Of a DNA stretch of 15,831 nucleotides, positions 1-5,096 are shown in pieces. The stretch covers positions 1-15,831 of the forward strand of contig JAUXEE010000019.1 of assembly GCA_030618065.1 (NCBI GenBank), given 5' to 3'. Position numbers and translations under genes: made by a program. Below the pieces are notes generated by a model. It worked only from the letters and a program-made list of their open reading frames with translations. It ran no database searches and was not told the origin of the DNA. Every line of letters starts with the position of its first letter. Positions within the stretch are counted from its first letter, which is position 1. Source of the stretch: Gemmatimonadota bacterium (GTDB lineage Bacteria; Gemmatimonadota; Gemmatimonadetes; Longimicrobiales; Gaopeijiaceae).

Positions 1-2
1 CC

Positions 3-347
3 CTTGTCTTCCTAAGACCGCTTGGCCTCCGACTTATCGGCGGTTTGGGGGGTGGAGCCGGAGCGGGAGTCGGGGTGGGGTTGGCCATCGCGGCAGCCGG
101 TCCTGCGGCTCTGGGGGTGGCGGCGGGGATCGCCGTGGGATCGGCAGTATTGGGGGGACTCTGTTGGATCACGGGCTTCTACCACAAGCGCCGTCTCCTG
201 GAGGTCAGGGCCGAGATCGAGGGGATCCTTGATCGCCTCGAGGCGGGAGAGAGCCTGGAGCCGCCACCCTCCTCCTGGCGCAGGTGGGTCCGGCGGCACT
301 TTCATGGGGTAGCCAAGGACCTTCTGGGCGATGCGGAGTTGCGATAG
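3..347 (+). CDS. C-terminal part of an unidentified glycine-rich membrane protein (cut by left edge)
   Basis: The reading frame is open to the left edge of the window, so only the last ~114 residues are seen; the TTG at 45 is a possible start but nothing favours it. The visible part begins with a hydrophobic Gly/Ala-rich stretch (small residues every 2-4 positions, glycine-zipper-like) long enough for one or two membrane passes, ending near GLCWITGFYHKRR. A charged helix (LLEVRAEIEGILDRLEAGE) follows, then a proline kink and a basic Trp/Arg tail (SWRRWVRRHF). The positive residues after the hydrophobic part suggest a cytoplasmic tail. I do not recognise the family. The gene ends 27 nt before the regulator gene at 375 on the same strand, so the two may be co-transcribed. 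Confidence 0.6.
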   Translation, partial: LVFLRPLGLRLIGGLGGGAGAGVGVGLAIAAAGPAALGVAAGIAVGSAVLGGLCWITGFYHKRRLLEVRAEIEGILDRLEAGESLEPPPSSWRRWVRRHFHGVAKDLLGDAELR

Positions 348-374
348 TTCCCCAGTGGGCCGATACTTTCGACC

Positions 375-1175
375 ATGATTCTAGCGCCCATTCAGGATCG
401 GGCCCTCCGGTCAGCCGTGAGAAGGGCAGCCCTCCCCGAGGAGGACGTCTTCCACAGGCTTGAAGATGTGCGGCAGGCCCTCCGTATCGGATACCCTCGA
501 CTCCTCGTCTGCCGAGCCGAGGATCAGAGGAAGCTGGGCGGCGAGCTCGATTGGCGGTGCTTGAACGTTCCGGTTCTGGCGGTGAGCGGGCCCACCCTTC
601 GGAGTTGGGAGGCCGCTTGGGAAGTCGATGGTCTGGCCGTCACCTCTATCGACGACACAGCTCTTCGACTTCGGAGTCTCATGGCAGAGGTGGCCCGGGA
701 ATCCGACTGGGTGGAAGATGCCTTCTCCGATCTGACCCACATCGTGGGTCGGGGCCTACCTCCGGAACTCAGGGGGTTCTGCCGACGGATCCTTGAATTC
801 CCAATCCGGTATTCTTCTCTGACCTTGCTTGGAGAGGCCTTTGGCCTTTCCCCCGGTGCCCTGAAAGCGCGTTTCCGCCGTCGAGGCCTCTCCTCTCCAT
901 CTCGATATCTTCGGTGGTTTCGTCTTTTGGCCGCCGCCAGGATCCTTGGCGAAGCTGAAGAAACGACCCTATCGGCTTCCTCCCGGCTGGGGTTCGCTTC
1001 AGACGGGAATTTCTGTCGGTGGGTGACGGCGACGTCAGGCCTGACGCCCTCCTCTCTTCGAGACTGGAACGGGCGTTTGCTCCTGTTGATCCGGCTGGCG
1101 GAAGAGTGCCTTCCGCCTGGATCTCTTGAACCATGGGAGTCTTTAGGGGGCCTGTTTCTGAGGCGAGTTGCCTAA
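375..1175 (+). CDS. AraC-type HTH transcriptional regulator with unfamiliar N-terminal domain
   Basis: 266 residues. The C-terminal part (~145-230) reads as the paired helix-turn-helix of the AraC/XylS family: first HTH around LTLLGEAFGLSPGALKARF, linker helix SRYLRWFRLLAAARIL, second HTH around SASSRLGFASDGNFCRWV followed by SGLTPSSLR, which matches the family's GF-x(5)-F-x(6)-G-x-TP-x-x-R pattern. Residues 1-110 are not the usual cupin sensor. A stretch of alternating strand and helix (PRLLVCRAED, then VPVLAV) is reminiscent of a degenerate receiver or Rossmann-like fold, but no phospho-acceptor pattern is convincing. A ~35-residue tail follows the HTH. The start is ATG with no clear Shine-Dalgarno sequence. 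Targets are unknown; the upstream partial membrane-protein gene, 27 nt away, is the closest candidate partner. Confidence 0.8.
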   Translation: MILAPIQDRALRSAVRRAALPEEDVFHRLEDVRQALRIGYPRLLVCRAEDQRKLGGELDWRCLNVPVLAVSGPTLRSWEAAWEVDGLAVTSIDDTALRLRSLMAEVARESDWVEDAFSDLTHIVGRGLPPELRGFCRRILEFPIRYSSLTLLGEAFGLSPGALKARFRRRGLSSPSRYLRWFRLLAAARILGEAEETTLSASSRLGFASDGNFCRWVTATSGLTPSSLRDWNGRLLLLIRLAEECLPPGSLEPWESLGGLFLRRVA

Positions 1176-1242
1176 GGACGCTCCACTTGTGCAGAGCATC
1201 CCTGAGTGCGGACAGACACCCGGGCGGGAAGAAGACAATGCC

Positions 1243-1269
1243 AAAAGGCTCTCCCAGGCAGGAGAGCCT
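1243..1269 (-). terminator. Intrinsic terminator of rpsU
   Basis: On the minus strand a perfect 9-bp stem (AGGCTCTCC/GGAGAGCCT, 1246-1254 with 1261-1269) with a 6-nt loop ends in TTTT. It lies about 50 nt downstream of the rpsU stop codon. It lies between the convergent ends of the AraC-type gene and rpsU; on the plus strand there is no T-run after the stem, so it should work mainly for rpsU. Confidence 0.75.
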
Positions 1270-1317
1270 CTCTTGATTCCCTCCCTCCCCACCTTCAGGA
1301 GGGAGTACAGCCGGCCT

Positions 1318-1521
1318 TTAGGGCTTCTGACGCCGTTGCCGCCGTCGCTCCCGCCGAATAGCCGCTTCCTTCTTCCTCTTCCGCTGGGCGCTGGGCTTCT
1401 CGTAGAACCGCCGTTTCCGAAGCTCGGAATAGAGTCCGGATCGCTGGACCTTTCTCTTGAACCGGCGAAGTGCCCGGTCGAGACTTTCGTTATCCTGGAC
1501 GAGGACTTCCAAACTGATCAC
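1318..1521 (-). CDS. rpsU: 30S ribosomal protein S21
   Basis: 67 residues, the usual length for bS21. The family signature is intact: acidic N-terminus ([17 protein letters not shown]), then [17 protein letters not shown], ending in a very basic Arg/Lys tail. bS21 sits near the anti-Shine-Dalgarno region of 16S rRNA on the small subunit and aids initiation. The start is GTG at 1521, preceded by GAAGGGAG at an unusually short spacing of 1-2 nt; no other in-frame start exists before the upstream stop at 1552-1554. The gene lies 52 nt downstream of protein A on the same strand, with a promoter-like sequence in and just before that gap and a terminator after it, so it is probably transcribed separately, with possible read-through from A. 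Confidence 0.95.
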   Translation of the reverse strand: MISLEVLVQDNESLDRALRRFKRKVQRSGLYSELRKRRFYEKPSAQRKRKKEAAIRRERRRQRRQKP

Positions 1522-1553
1522 GCTCCCTTCAGTGGTTTCGAAATAAGCACCTC

Positions 1554-1582
1554 AAGTTAGGAAAAGAGGGTTTTCAAGGCAA
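1554..1582 (-). promoter_or_regulatory. Candidate sigma-70-type promoter for rpsU
   Basis: Minus strand: TTGCCT (1582-1577), a 17-nt spacer, then TAACTT (1559-1554). Transcription would start near 1547, giving a leader of about 26 nt before the GTG start of rpsU. The -35 overlaps the stop region of the upstream gene. The -10 is a poor match, so this is a candidate only. Confidence 0.35.
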
Positions 1583-2251
1583 CCGTCCCTCACGGTGGAG
1601 GGTGTGGGTGTAGAGAGCGTAGTCCCTCATATTCTCCAGGAAGTCCTCGGCCCAAACCTCGAAAGGAGGAAGCGGCAGGAGGGTTTCGATGAACTCCACC
1701 ACCATCATGGCGAACTGGATGACATCCTTGGAGCTGAAGTCCATGGACCTCCCCTCGAGGATCTGTGCAACCGCTTCCTCGAAATCTCCCGGATGGACGA
1801 GGGCAATGAAATGGCACACCTGGTCCAACCGGTAGGATGCGTACAGAGACCGAAGCTTCCCCATGTCGAGTTCTGCCTCCGCGCCATCGGCCTCCCACGG
1901 CCAGGTCCCGGCCAATCCCTGGGAGTTCTCCGAGAGCATGGTTCGGAACCAGCGCCGGAGCTTGGGGGATTCCCCCTGCGTACGCTCCCGGGTGTGAAGG
2001 GCTGAAGTCAGAAGGCCGGACAGGAGGGGGCGCCCAAGTCCCCGGGCTTTGTGGTCGATCTCCGCCTCCGACGCTTCCCGGAAAATGTCGGCGGTTCGCA
2101 CCTCGTCTTCCACCACCTCTCCGTCTTTGGGACGGAAGGAGAAGTAGCCGTACCATTGGCGATTTTGGCCCAGAAAGGTGACAAGGAAGCACGCCCATGT
2201 CTCCTCCCCACGCTCGAGGAAGGCCACGGATCGGCGGCGAAGGCGGTCCAA
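1574..2251 (-). CDS. Unknown two-module protein A (module 1 then module 2)
   Basis: 225 residues from a TTG start (GGAG about 11 nt upstream); the next in-frame start is GTG at 2227, without a ribosome site, and no ATG/GTG/TTG lies between TTG 2251 and the upstream in-frame stop. Module 1 (~18-85) looks like an antiparallel beta segment with aromatic residues (WACFLVTF, WYGYFSFRP) running into VRTADIFRE at 51-59 and an amphipathic helix. Module 2 (~130-220) is helical: LRSLYASYRLDQVCHFIALVHP, then LLPLPPFEVWAEDF at 191-204. Both modules recur, in the opposite order, in protein C (3415-4017), and module 2 alone in protein D (4737-5096). No signal peptide, membrane segment or catalytic motif is visible. 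I do not recognise the family. It is divergent from gene B, with a 223-bp shared control region. Confidence 0.75.
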   Translation of the reverse strand: MDRLRRRSVAFLERGEETWACFLVTFLGQNRQWYGYFSFRPKDGEVVEDEVRTADIFREASEAEIDHKARGLGRPLLSGLLTSALHTRERTQGESPKLRRWFRTMLSENSQGLAGTWPWEADGAEAELDMGKLRSLYASYRLDQVCHFIALVHPGDFEEAVAQILEGRSMDFSSKDVIQFAMMVVEFIETLLPLPPFEVWAEDFLENMRDYALYTHTLHREGRLP

Positions 2252-2395
2252 GGTTGAGGGGCTCCAGGCTTTCTCTGAAATGTTCAGGGCAAAGGGGGCT
2301 AACCCGAAGAAGTCAAAAGATGCCCGGACGAGGGTACGGGTGCAAGCGGTAAGAGGAGTCGTCGCCCTTCAGCGGATGAGTGGAAAACATCATTC

Positions 2396-2425
2396 TTGCG
2401 AGGTCGATAAACAAATGGTTATCGT
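2396..2425 (+). promoter_or_regulatory. Candidate promoter with overlapping inverted repeat upstream of gene B
   Basis: TTGCGA (2396-2401), 18 nt, TATCGT (2420-2425), each 4/6 to consensus. A perfect 6-bp inverted repeat CGATAA/TTATCG (2405-2410 and 2419-2424, 8-nt spacer) overlaps the -10, as an operator would. It sits in the 223-bp gap between divergent genes A and B, about 50 nt before the chosen start of B. Confidence 0.3.
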
Positions 2426-2474
2426 TCAAATCCCTGTCTTTTCCAAGGGGAGAACGAACGGAGGGTGGTTCTAC

Positions 2475-3398
2475 ATGACGGAGCTGTCCCCAGATCTCGC
2501 TACGCCCCAATCGGTGTCTCGGCCCGAAGCAATGGCCGATGTGCCTGGCGTTTGTCAGGTGACATTGAGTCGGGCAGTGGTTCAGTACCGGAACGTGAAC
2601 GAGGCGGATCTTCCAGAAGGCCGGATCGAGGACATCGGTTTGGCTCTGGTCCTGGACGGCGAGTTCGCGTCGGCCTCCCAGGTCCTGGATCTAGGGAGTG
2701 CTCAGGTGAAACAACTGGACCTGAGCACCGAACTGGTGGTCCTGGATTGGGTCTATGAGCCCACCCTCAAGCACGTTCACCAGCTCCTCCGCGTCGCTGC
2801 TGATCCTTCAGCCCAGGGGAAACAGGCACGTCGGGCCCTGGCTCCCTATTGTTTCGACCTGGCTCTGCGGGTCCTATTGAGGACCGGGTATGGTCCTCTC
2901 TCCCGCCCCATCCTCCTCCGCATCGGTTTTCGGGACATATGTAGAGATCTGGACCTTCACGAAGGCACTTCGGTGCGAATCGCCATGGGGCGAGGCCGTC
3001 TTGCCCGGGCCCGTCTGGATTCTGATGGGAATGCGTTGCTCTTTGGCACCGCCTTTCGTGAACCTGACGAAGTCCTGGAGGATGCCCTCCGGGCTGCGTT
3101 CCCCAACCGTGACCTGAGGCGGGTCCTCTCGTCAGGAGGGACAGAGGGACTCTCCTATCAAGTTCGCTTCCCTCTGCCCCTCACCTTTTCGGAAGCCCGA
3201 GCCCAGGTCCGAGAGATCCGTGAGGGATTGGCCCATCTTCTGGCTCGTTTCGAACCCCACCGGTATCGTGCCCTTCAGGAGGTCCTGGAGACCTTTGGGG
3301 CCAGGGAGACTCTCTCTCGCCTCCGTCTTCGGGAGCCCCGGGAACAAATCCAACCTCTGGCCGGCTCGCCCAACGTGGGTGGGACCTTTGTCCACTGA
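2475..3398 (+). CDS. Unknown protein B
   Basis: 307 residues from ATG 2475, which has CGGAGGG about 10 nt upstream. The frame is open further 5' (to 2178 and beyond), but that would overlap gene A on the other strand; ATG 2415 (20 residues longer) is the other option. The N-terminal half has strand-like stretches (CQVTLSRAVVQYRNV, IGLALVLDG, LSTELVVLDWVYEP), then a helix with ARRALAPYCFDLALRVLLR at ~118-136. The C-terminal part (residues ~228-284) has YQVRFPLPLTFSEARAQV and REIREGLAHLLARFEPHRY, faintly like the strand-then-helix end of YbjN/secretion-chaperone folds, but too weak to assign. No signal peptide or membrane segment is seen. C follows after 16 nt, so B and C are probably one operon and may form a complex. 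Confidence 0.7.
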   Translation: MTELSPDLATPQSVSRPEAMADVPGVCQVTLSRAVVQYRNVNEADLPEGRIEDIGLALVLDGEFASASQVLDLGSAQVKQLDLSTELVVLDWVYEPTLKHVHQLLRVAADPSAQGKQARRALAPYCFDLALRVLLRTGYGPLSRPILLRIGFRDICRDLDLHEGTSVRIAMGRGRLARARLDSDGNALLFGTAFREPDEVLEDALRAAFPNRDLRRVLSSGGTEGLSYQVRFPLPLTFSEARAQVREIREGLAHLLARFEPHRYRALQEVLETFGARETLSRLRLREPREQIQPLAGSPNVGGTFVH

Positions 3399-3414
3399 GA
3401 TCGATCGAACCTCT

Positions 3415-4017
3415 ATGACCGCCCTTCAAGGCTATCCCCATCGCTCTGGACCACACATCGCTTCCCCCCCGGGGGTCGTTGAGGATCCGGACCTCGATTC
3501 TCGTTACGAGGAATATTGCCGTCGCCAAACCAAGGGTTTGGTGTCGATCCTCCCCAAAGAAGTCATCCGACCTCTCTATGCAAAAGCCAGAGAGTGGGGT
3601 CGGAAAACGGGAAAGGAGGTGGAAAAAGATCCACTGGCCACCTTCCTCGTCTTCCTTCAAGAGCTGATTCCTCTGCCGCCTCGGGATGTCTGGGAGAGAG
3701 ACCGCGGCGAATATCTCGACGCTCATATACGAGAGGAATTCGACTCTCCCCCCGCCCACCGTCGTTCTTCCCCTCCGGTGACGGTAGAGTCCCGGGGGAT
3801 GGAGATGGAGGGTGGTCGGAGGTGGCGTGCGACCCTCAACCTCTTTCGCCGTGACGAGGCCTGGCGTGGCTTCATCGTTTTTAATCCCCTCGGCGAGGAG
3901 GAGACGGTTCGGACCGCCGACATTTTCCGGGAAGAAGACCCGGACGAGATCCGGAATCGCTTCCTCGGCTTCCACAATCAGACCCTCCAAGCCTTCCTCC
4001 GGTCGACCCTTCCGTAG
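3415..4017 (+). CDS. Unknown two-module protein C (module 2 then module 1, permuted relative to A)
   Basis: 200 residues from ATG 3415, 16 nt after the stop of B; no good Shine-Dalgarno sequence is visible, so translation may be coupled to B. The frame is open upstream to 3220 inside gene B, so a longer form is possible but unlikely. Residues ~30-105 form helical module 2 (YEEYCRRQTKGLVSILPKEV, then LIPLPPRDVWERDRGEYL at 84-101). A proline/serine-rich linker (~110-122) follows, then module 1: RWRATLNLF, WRGFIVFNP, VRTADIFRE at 165-173 and a final helix. The VRTADIFRE nonapeptide is identical to that of protein A, yet the domain order is reversed. No known fold, catalytic residues or export signal is seen. 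Confidence 0.75.
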   Translation: MTALQGYPHRSGPHIASPPGVVEDPDLDSRYEEYCRRQTKGLVSILPKEVIRPLYAKAREWGRKTGKEVEKDPLATFLVFLQELIPLPPRDVWERDRGEYLDAHIREEFDSPPAHRRSSPPVTVESRGMEMEGGRRWRATLNLFRRDEAWRGFIVFNPLGEEETVRTADIFREEDPDEIRNRFLGFHNQTLQAFLRSTLP

Positions 4018-4022
4018 AGAGC

Positions 4023-4037
4023 ATTATTTCAAATAAT
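4023..4037. promoter_or_regulatory. 15-bp AT-rich palindrome (7-1-7)
   Basis: ATTATTT-C-AAATAAT, perfect arms of 7 bp around one central base, only 5 nt after the stop codon of C. The geometry suits a dimeric DNA-binding protein. No cognate regulator can be named. Confidence 0.4.
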
Positions 4038-4123
4038 CTGTGACAGTCCTGGAATGGATTTTTCCGTTCCCGGTCTGGTAAACCCTTAAGGGCCATTAGA
4101 CTTACGTTTTTAAAATTTGGAAT

Positions 4124-4167
4124 AATCCACTTCTCCTCAAGAGTGGGAACAAGTGGATTCGCCTTTT
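4124..4167 (+). terminator. Possible terminator of the B-C operon
   Basis: A perfect 9-bp inverted repeat AATCCACTT/AAGTGGATT (4124-4132 and 4151-4159, 18-nt loop) is followed after four bases by TTTTT (4163-4167). It is the first stem plus T-run downstream of C, about 110 nt after its stop. The stem is AT-rich and the loop large, so it would be a weak terminator; a protein-binding site is the alternative. Confidence 0.4.
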
Positions 4168-4185
4168 TCTGTGATTTCTTAAGTG

Positions 4186-4201
4186 CTTGTTATACAACAA
4201 G
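4186..4201. promoter_or_regulatory. Operator-like inverted repeat with embedded -10-like sequence
   Basis: CTTGTT-ATAC-AACAAG, perfect 6-bp arms. The pattern resembles short GntR/MarR-type operators. The middle contains TATACA (4191-4196), a possible -10 element preceded by TG-T (extended -10), so transcription of the downstream hairpin leader and the small RHH gene could begin near 4203 and be blocked by a factor bound here. No good -35 is visible. Confidence 0.35.
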
Positions 4202-4236
4202 TTACGAAAACGAGAGTCTTTTTCTTTTCTGTCCAC

Positions 4237-4266
4237 AAAGGGGTTGCGTCCCACAGAAACCCCTTT
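4237..4266 (+). other. Stem-loop in the leader of the small RHH gene
   Basis: A perfect 9-bp inverted repeat AAAGGGGTT/AACCCCTTT (4237-4245 and 4258-4266) with a 12-nt loop. It is followed by only one more T before AATTTC, so it is a poor terminator; it is more likely the first helix of a structured leader or small RNA. Confidence 0.4.
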
Positions 4267-4283
4267 TAATTTCGAAGCGTTCC

Positions 4284-4362
4284 AGGAATTCTTCACCCTC
4301 CACCACGTCAGGTCGTCGCGGCTACGGCCACGTCCGGGTCTTTGAATTCCTACGTTTTTTTT
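4284..4362 (+). terminator. Rod-like hairpin followed by T8: attenuator, or end of a small RNA
   Basis: Four helices stack into one rod: 8 bp (4284-4291 with 4344-4351), 4 bp (4295-4298 with 4336-4339), 4 bp (4305-4308 with 4330-4333) and 6 bp including one G-T wobble (4311-4316 with 4324-4329), with a 7-nt apical loop CGCGGCT. Three bases later come eight T (4355-4362). The T-run ends 23 nt before the ATG of the RHH gene, so this could stop transcription entering that gene, or end an independent RNA starting near 4203. It is proposed from base pairing alone. Confidence 0.45.
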
Positions 4363-4385
4363 CTAAGCCGTTATGAGGTAAGGCG

Positions 4386-4592
4386 ATGTGGGAAACCCGC
4401 TCCGTCCAGATCAATGTCCGACTCCCAAGGGATATCGCCGCTCAGGCCGAAGAGGTCCAGCGGACCGACCCTGAGTTCTTGAGCCGGGTGATTCTGTACG
4501 GGCTTACGCGGCGCTCCATATATCGACACCTGAGGGATCAAAAGGAGGGTTCAATCACTCCTGAGGGAGCTCCTCCTCCGACGCTTTCCTGA
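4386..4592 (+). CDS. Small ribbon-helix-helix (CopG/Arc-like) DNA-binding protein
   Basis: 68 residues, ATG with GAGG 7 nt upstream. Residues 6-48 fit the ribbon-helix-helix pattern: a strand with alternating exposed residues (SVQINVRLP), helix A (RDIAAQAEEVQR), a turn, then helix B (PEFLSRVILYGLTRRSIYRHL). The tail (~50-68) is Pro/Gly-rich and probably disordered. Such proteins bind DNA as dimers and often repress their own promoter; the inverted repeats just upstream (4186-4201 and others) are natural candidate sites. It stands between an AT-rich structured leader and a strong terminator, so it looks like a one-gene transcription unit. No toxin-like partner is adjacent on the same transcript, so antitoxin status is not supported. 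Confidence 0.7.
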   Translation: MWETRSVQINVRLPRDIAAQAEEVQRTDPEFLSRVILYGLTRRSIYRHLRDQKEGSITPEGAPPPTLS

Positions 4593-4626
4593 CTCTCATC
4601 CATCACGGAAGTCGGCCCATTTGACC

Positions 4627-4660
4627 CGCGGCTCCCCTAAAGGGGCCGCGTTTTTATTTT
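4627..4660 (+). terminator. Intrinsic terminator after the RHH gene
   Basis: GC-rich stem CGCGG + CCCC pairing with GGGG + CCGCG (4627-4637 with 4642-4650; two-base bulge at 4632-4633), TAAA loop, followed by TTTTTATTTT. It lies 35 nt after the RHH stop codon and separates that gene from protein D. Confidence 0.85.
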
Positions 4661-4670
4661 CACGAAAAAC

Positions 4671-4698
4671 TTGACGCTTGTGCGAGTCGGCATAAACG
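4671..4698 (+). promoter_or_regulatory. Candidate promoter for protein D and the hydrolase
   Basis: TTGACG (4671-4676, 5/6 to the -35 consensus), 16-nt spacer, TAAACG (4693-4698) as a modest -10. It lies directly after the terminator at 4627-4660 and about 40 nt before the GTG start at 4737, where a new transcription unit is expected. Confidence 0.45.
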
Positions 4699-4736
4699 TA
4701 TGGCGTTGGCGTTTCCCTCTCGCAGGAGGTGGGTAC

Positions 4737-5096
4737 GTGATAGCCGAGGGCGGGGCCTCGCCGCCCAATTCGGGAGGTGCTGAGCCTGAAGGAGTTCTCA
4801 GAGCGAAGTACCTCGACTACTGTTCGGCTCGGGTGGCGGACATACTCCTCCTCCTGAGCCCTGACGAGATGTTCGTCCTGGCCCAGGATGCTGCCCGTGA
4901 AGCGGGGGTGTCCGAGGATTTGGGCTATGGCCGGATGGTGGACCTGGCCACTGGACGTGTGTCCCGAAAGTTGGCACTTCCTCCCTTCGAAGTCTGGATT
5001 CGTGACTACAAGGCGGATCCGGGGCAATTTGACGAATACCTGATGGGCCTTTGGGAGTCGGAACGCCCGGGCTCGGATGACGACGACCCGAGCTGA
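4737..5096 (+). CDS. Unknown protein D (module 2 only), paralogue of A and C
   Basis: 119 residues. The GTG at 4737 is chosen because AGGAGG (4724-4729) lies 7 nt upstream, an ideal site; the frame is open to 4671, but that stretch holds the promoter-like sequence. After a Gly/Pro-rich start, residues ~21-108 form helical module 2: LRAKYLDYCSARVADILLLLSP, then LALPPFEVWIRDY at 79-91 and a final helix FDEYLMGLWESE; the tail is acidic (DDDD). LPPFEVW is identical to protein A and differs from protein C at two positions (LPPRDVW). Module 1 is absent. The hydrolase gene starts inside its last codons (20-bp overlap), suggesting coupled translation. Function unknown. Confidence 0.75.
   Translation: MIAEGGASPPNSGGAEPEGVLRAKYLDYCSARVADILLLLSPDEMFVLAQDAAREAGVSEDLGYGRMVDLATGRVSRKLALPPFEVWIRDYKADPGQFDEYLMGLWESERPGSDDDDPS

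Noticed and set aside
1168..1560. Plus-strand open frame opposite rpsU
   Set aside because: It is antisense to a clear bS21 gene and covers its terminator; the translation is proline/leucine-rich without domain features.
2178..2474. 5' extension of gene B back into gene A
   Set aside because: The extra residues are Arg/Lys-rich and unlike the rest of B, would overlap A on the other strand, and would run through the promoter-like region; ATG 2475 has a good ribosome site.
3181..3990. Minus-strand open frame (269 codons) opposite genes B and C
   Set aside because: B and C are supported by ribosome site or spacing and by paralogy of C with A; the antisense translation has low complexity and no motif.
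4303..4334. Signal-recognition-particle RNA, suggested by GTCAGGTC near 4307-4314
   Set aside because: The conserved GGAAGGAAGCAG-type loop is absent, and the surrounding pairing does not fit the SRP RNA hairpin.
4018..4385. Replication origin (oriC) in the AT-rich island near ssb, recF and gyrB
   Set aside because: Only imperfect DnaA-box-like words are present (CTGTCCACA at 4229, TAATCCACT at 4123, each 7/9), no perfect TTATCCACA cluster is seen, and dnaA and dnaN are not in the window. A GC-skew plot of the whole chromosome would decide.
4386..5096. Toxin-antitoxin pair made of the RHH protein and protein D
   Set aside because: A strong intrinsic terminator (4627-4660) and a separate promoter-like sequence lie between them, and D is a paralogue of A and C rather than of a known toxin.
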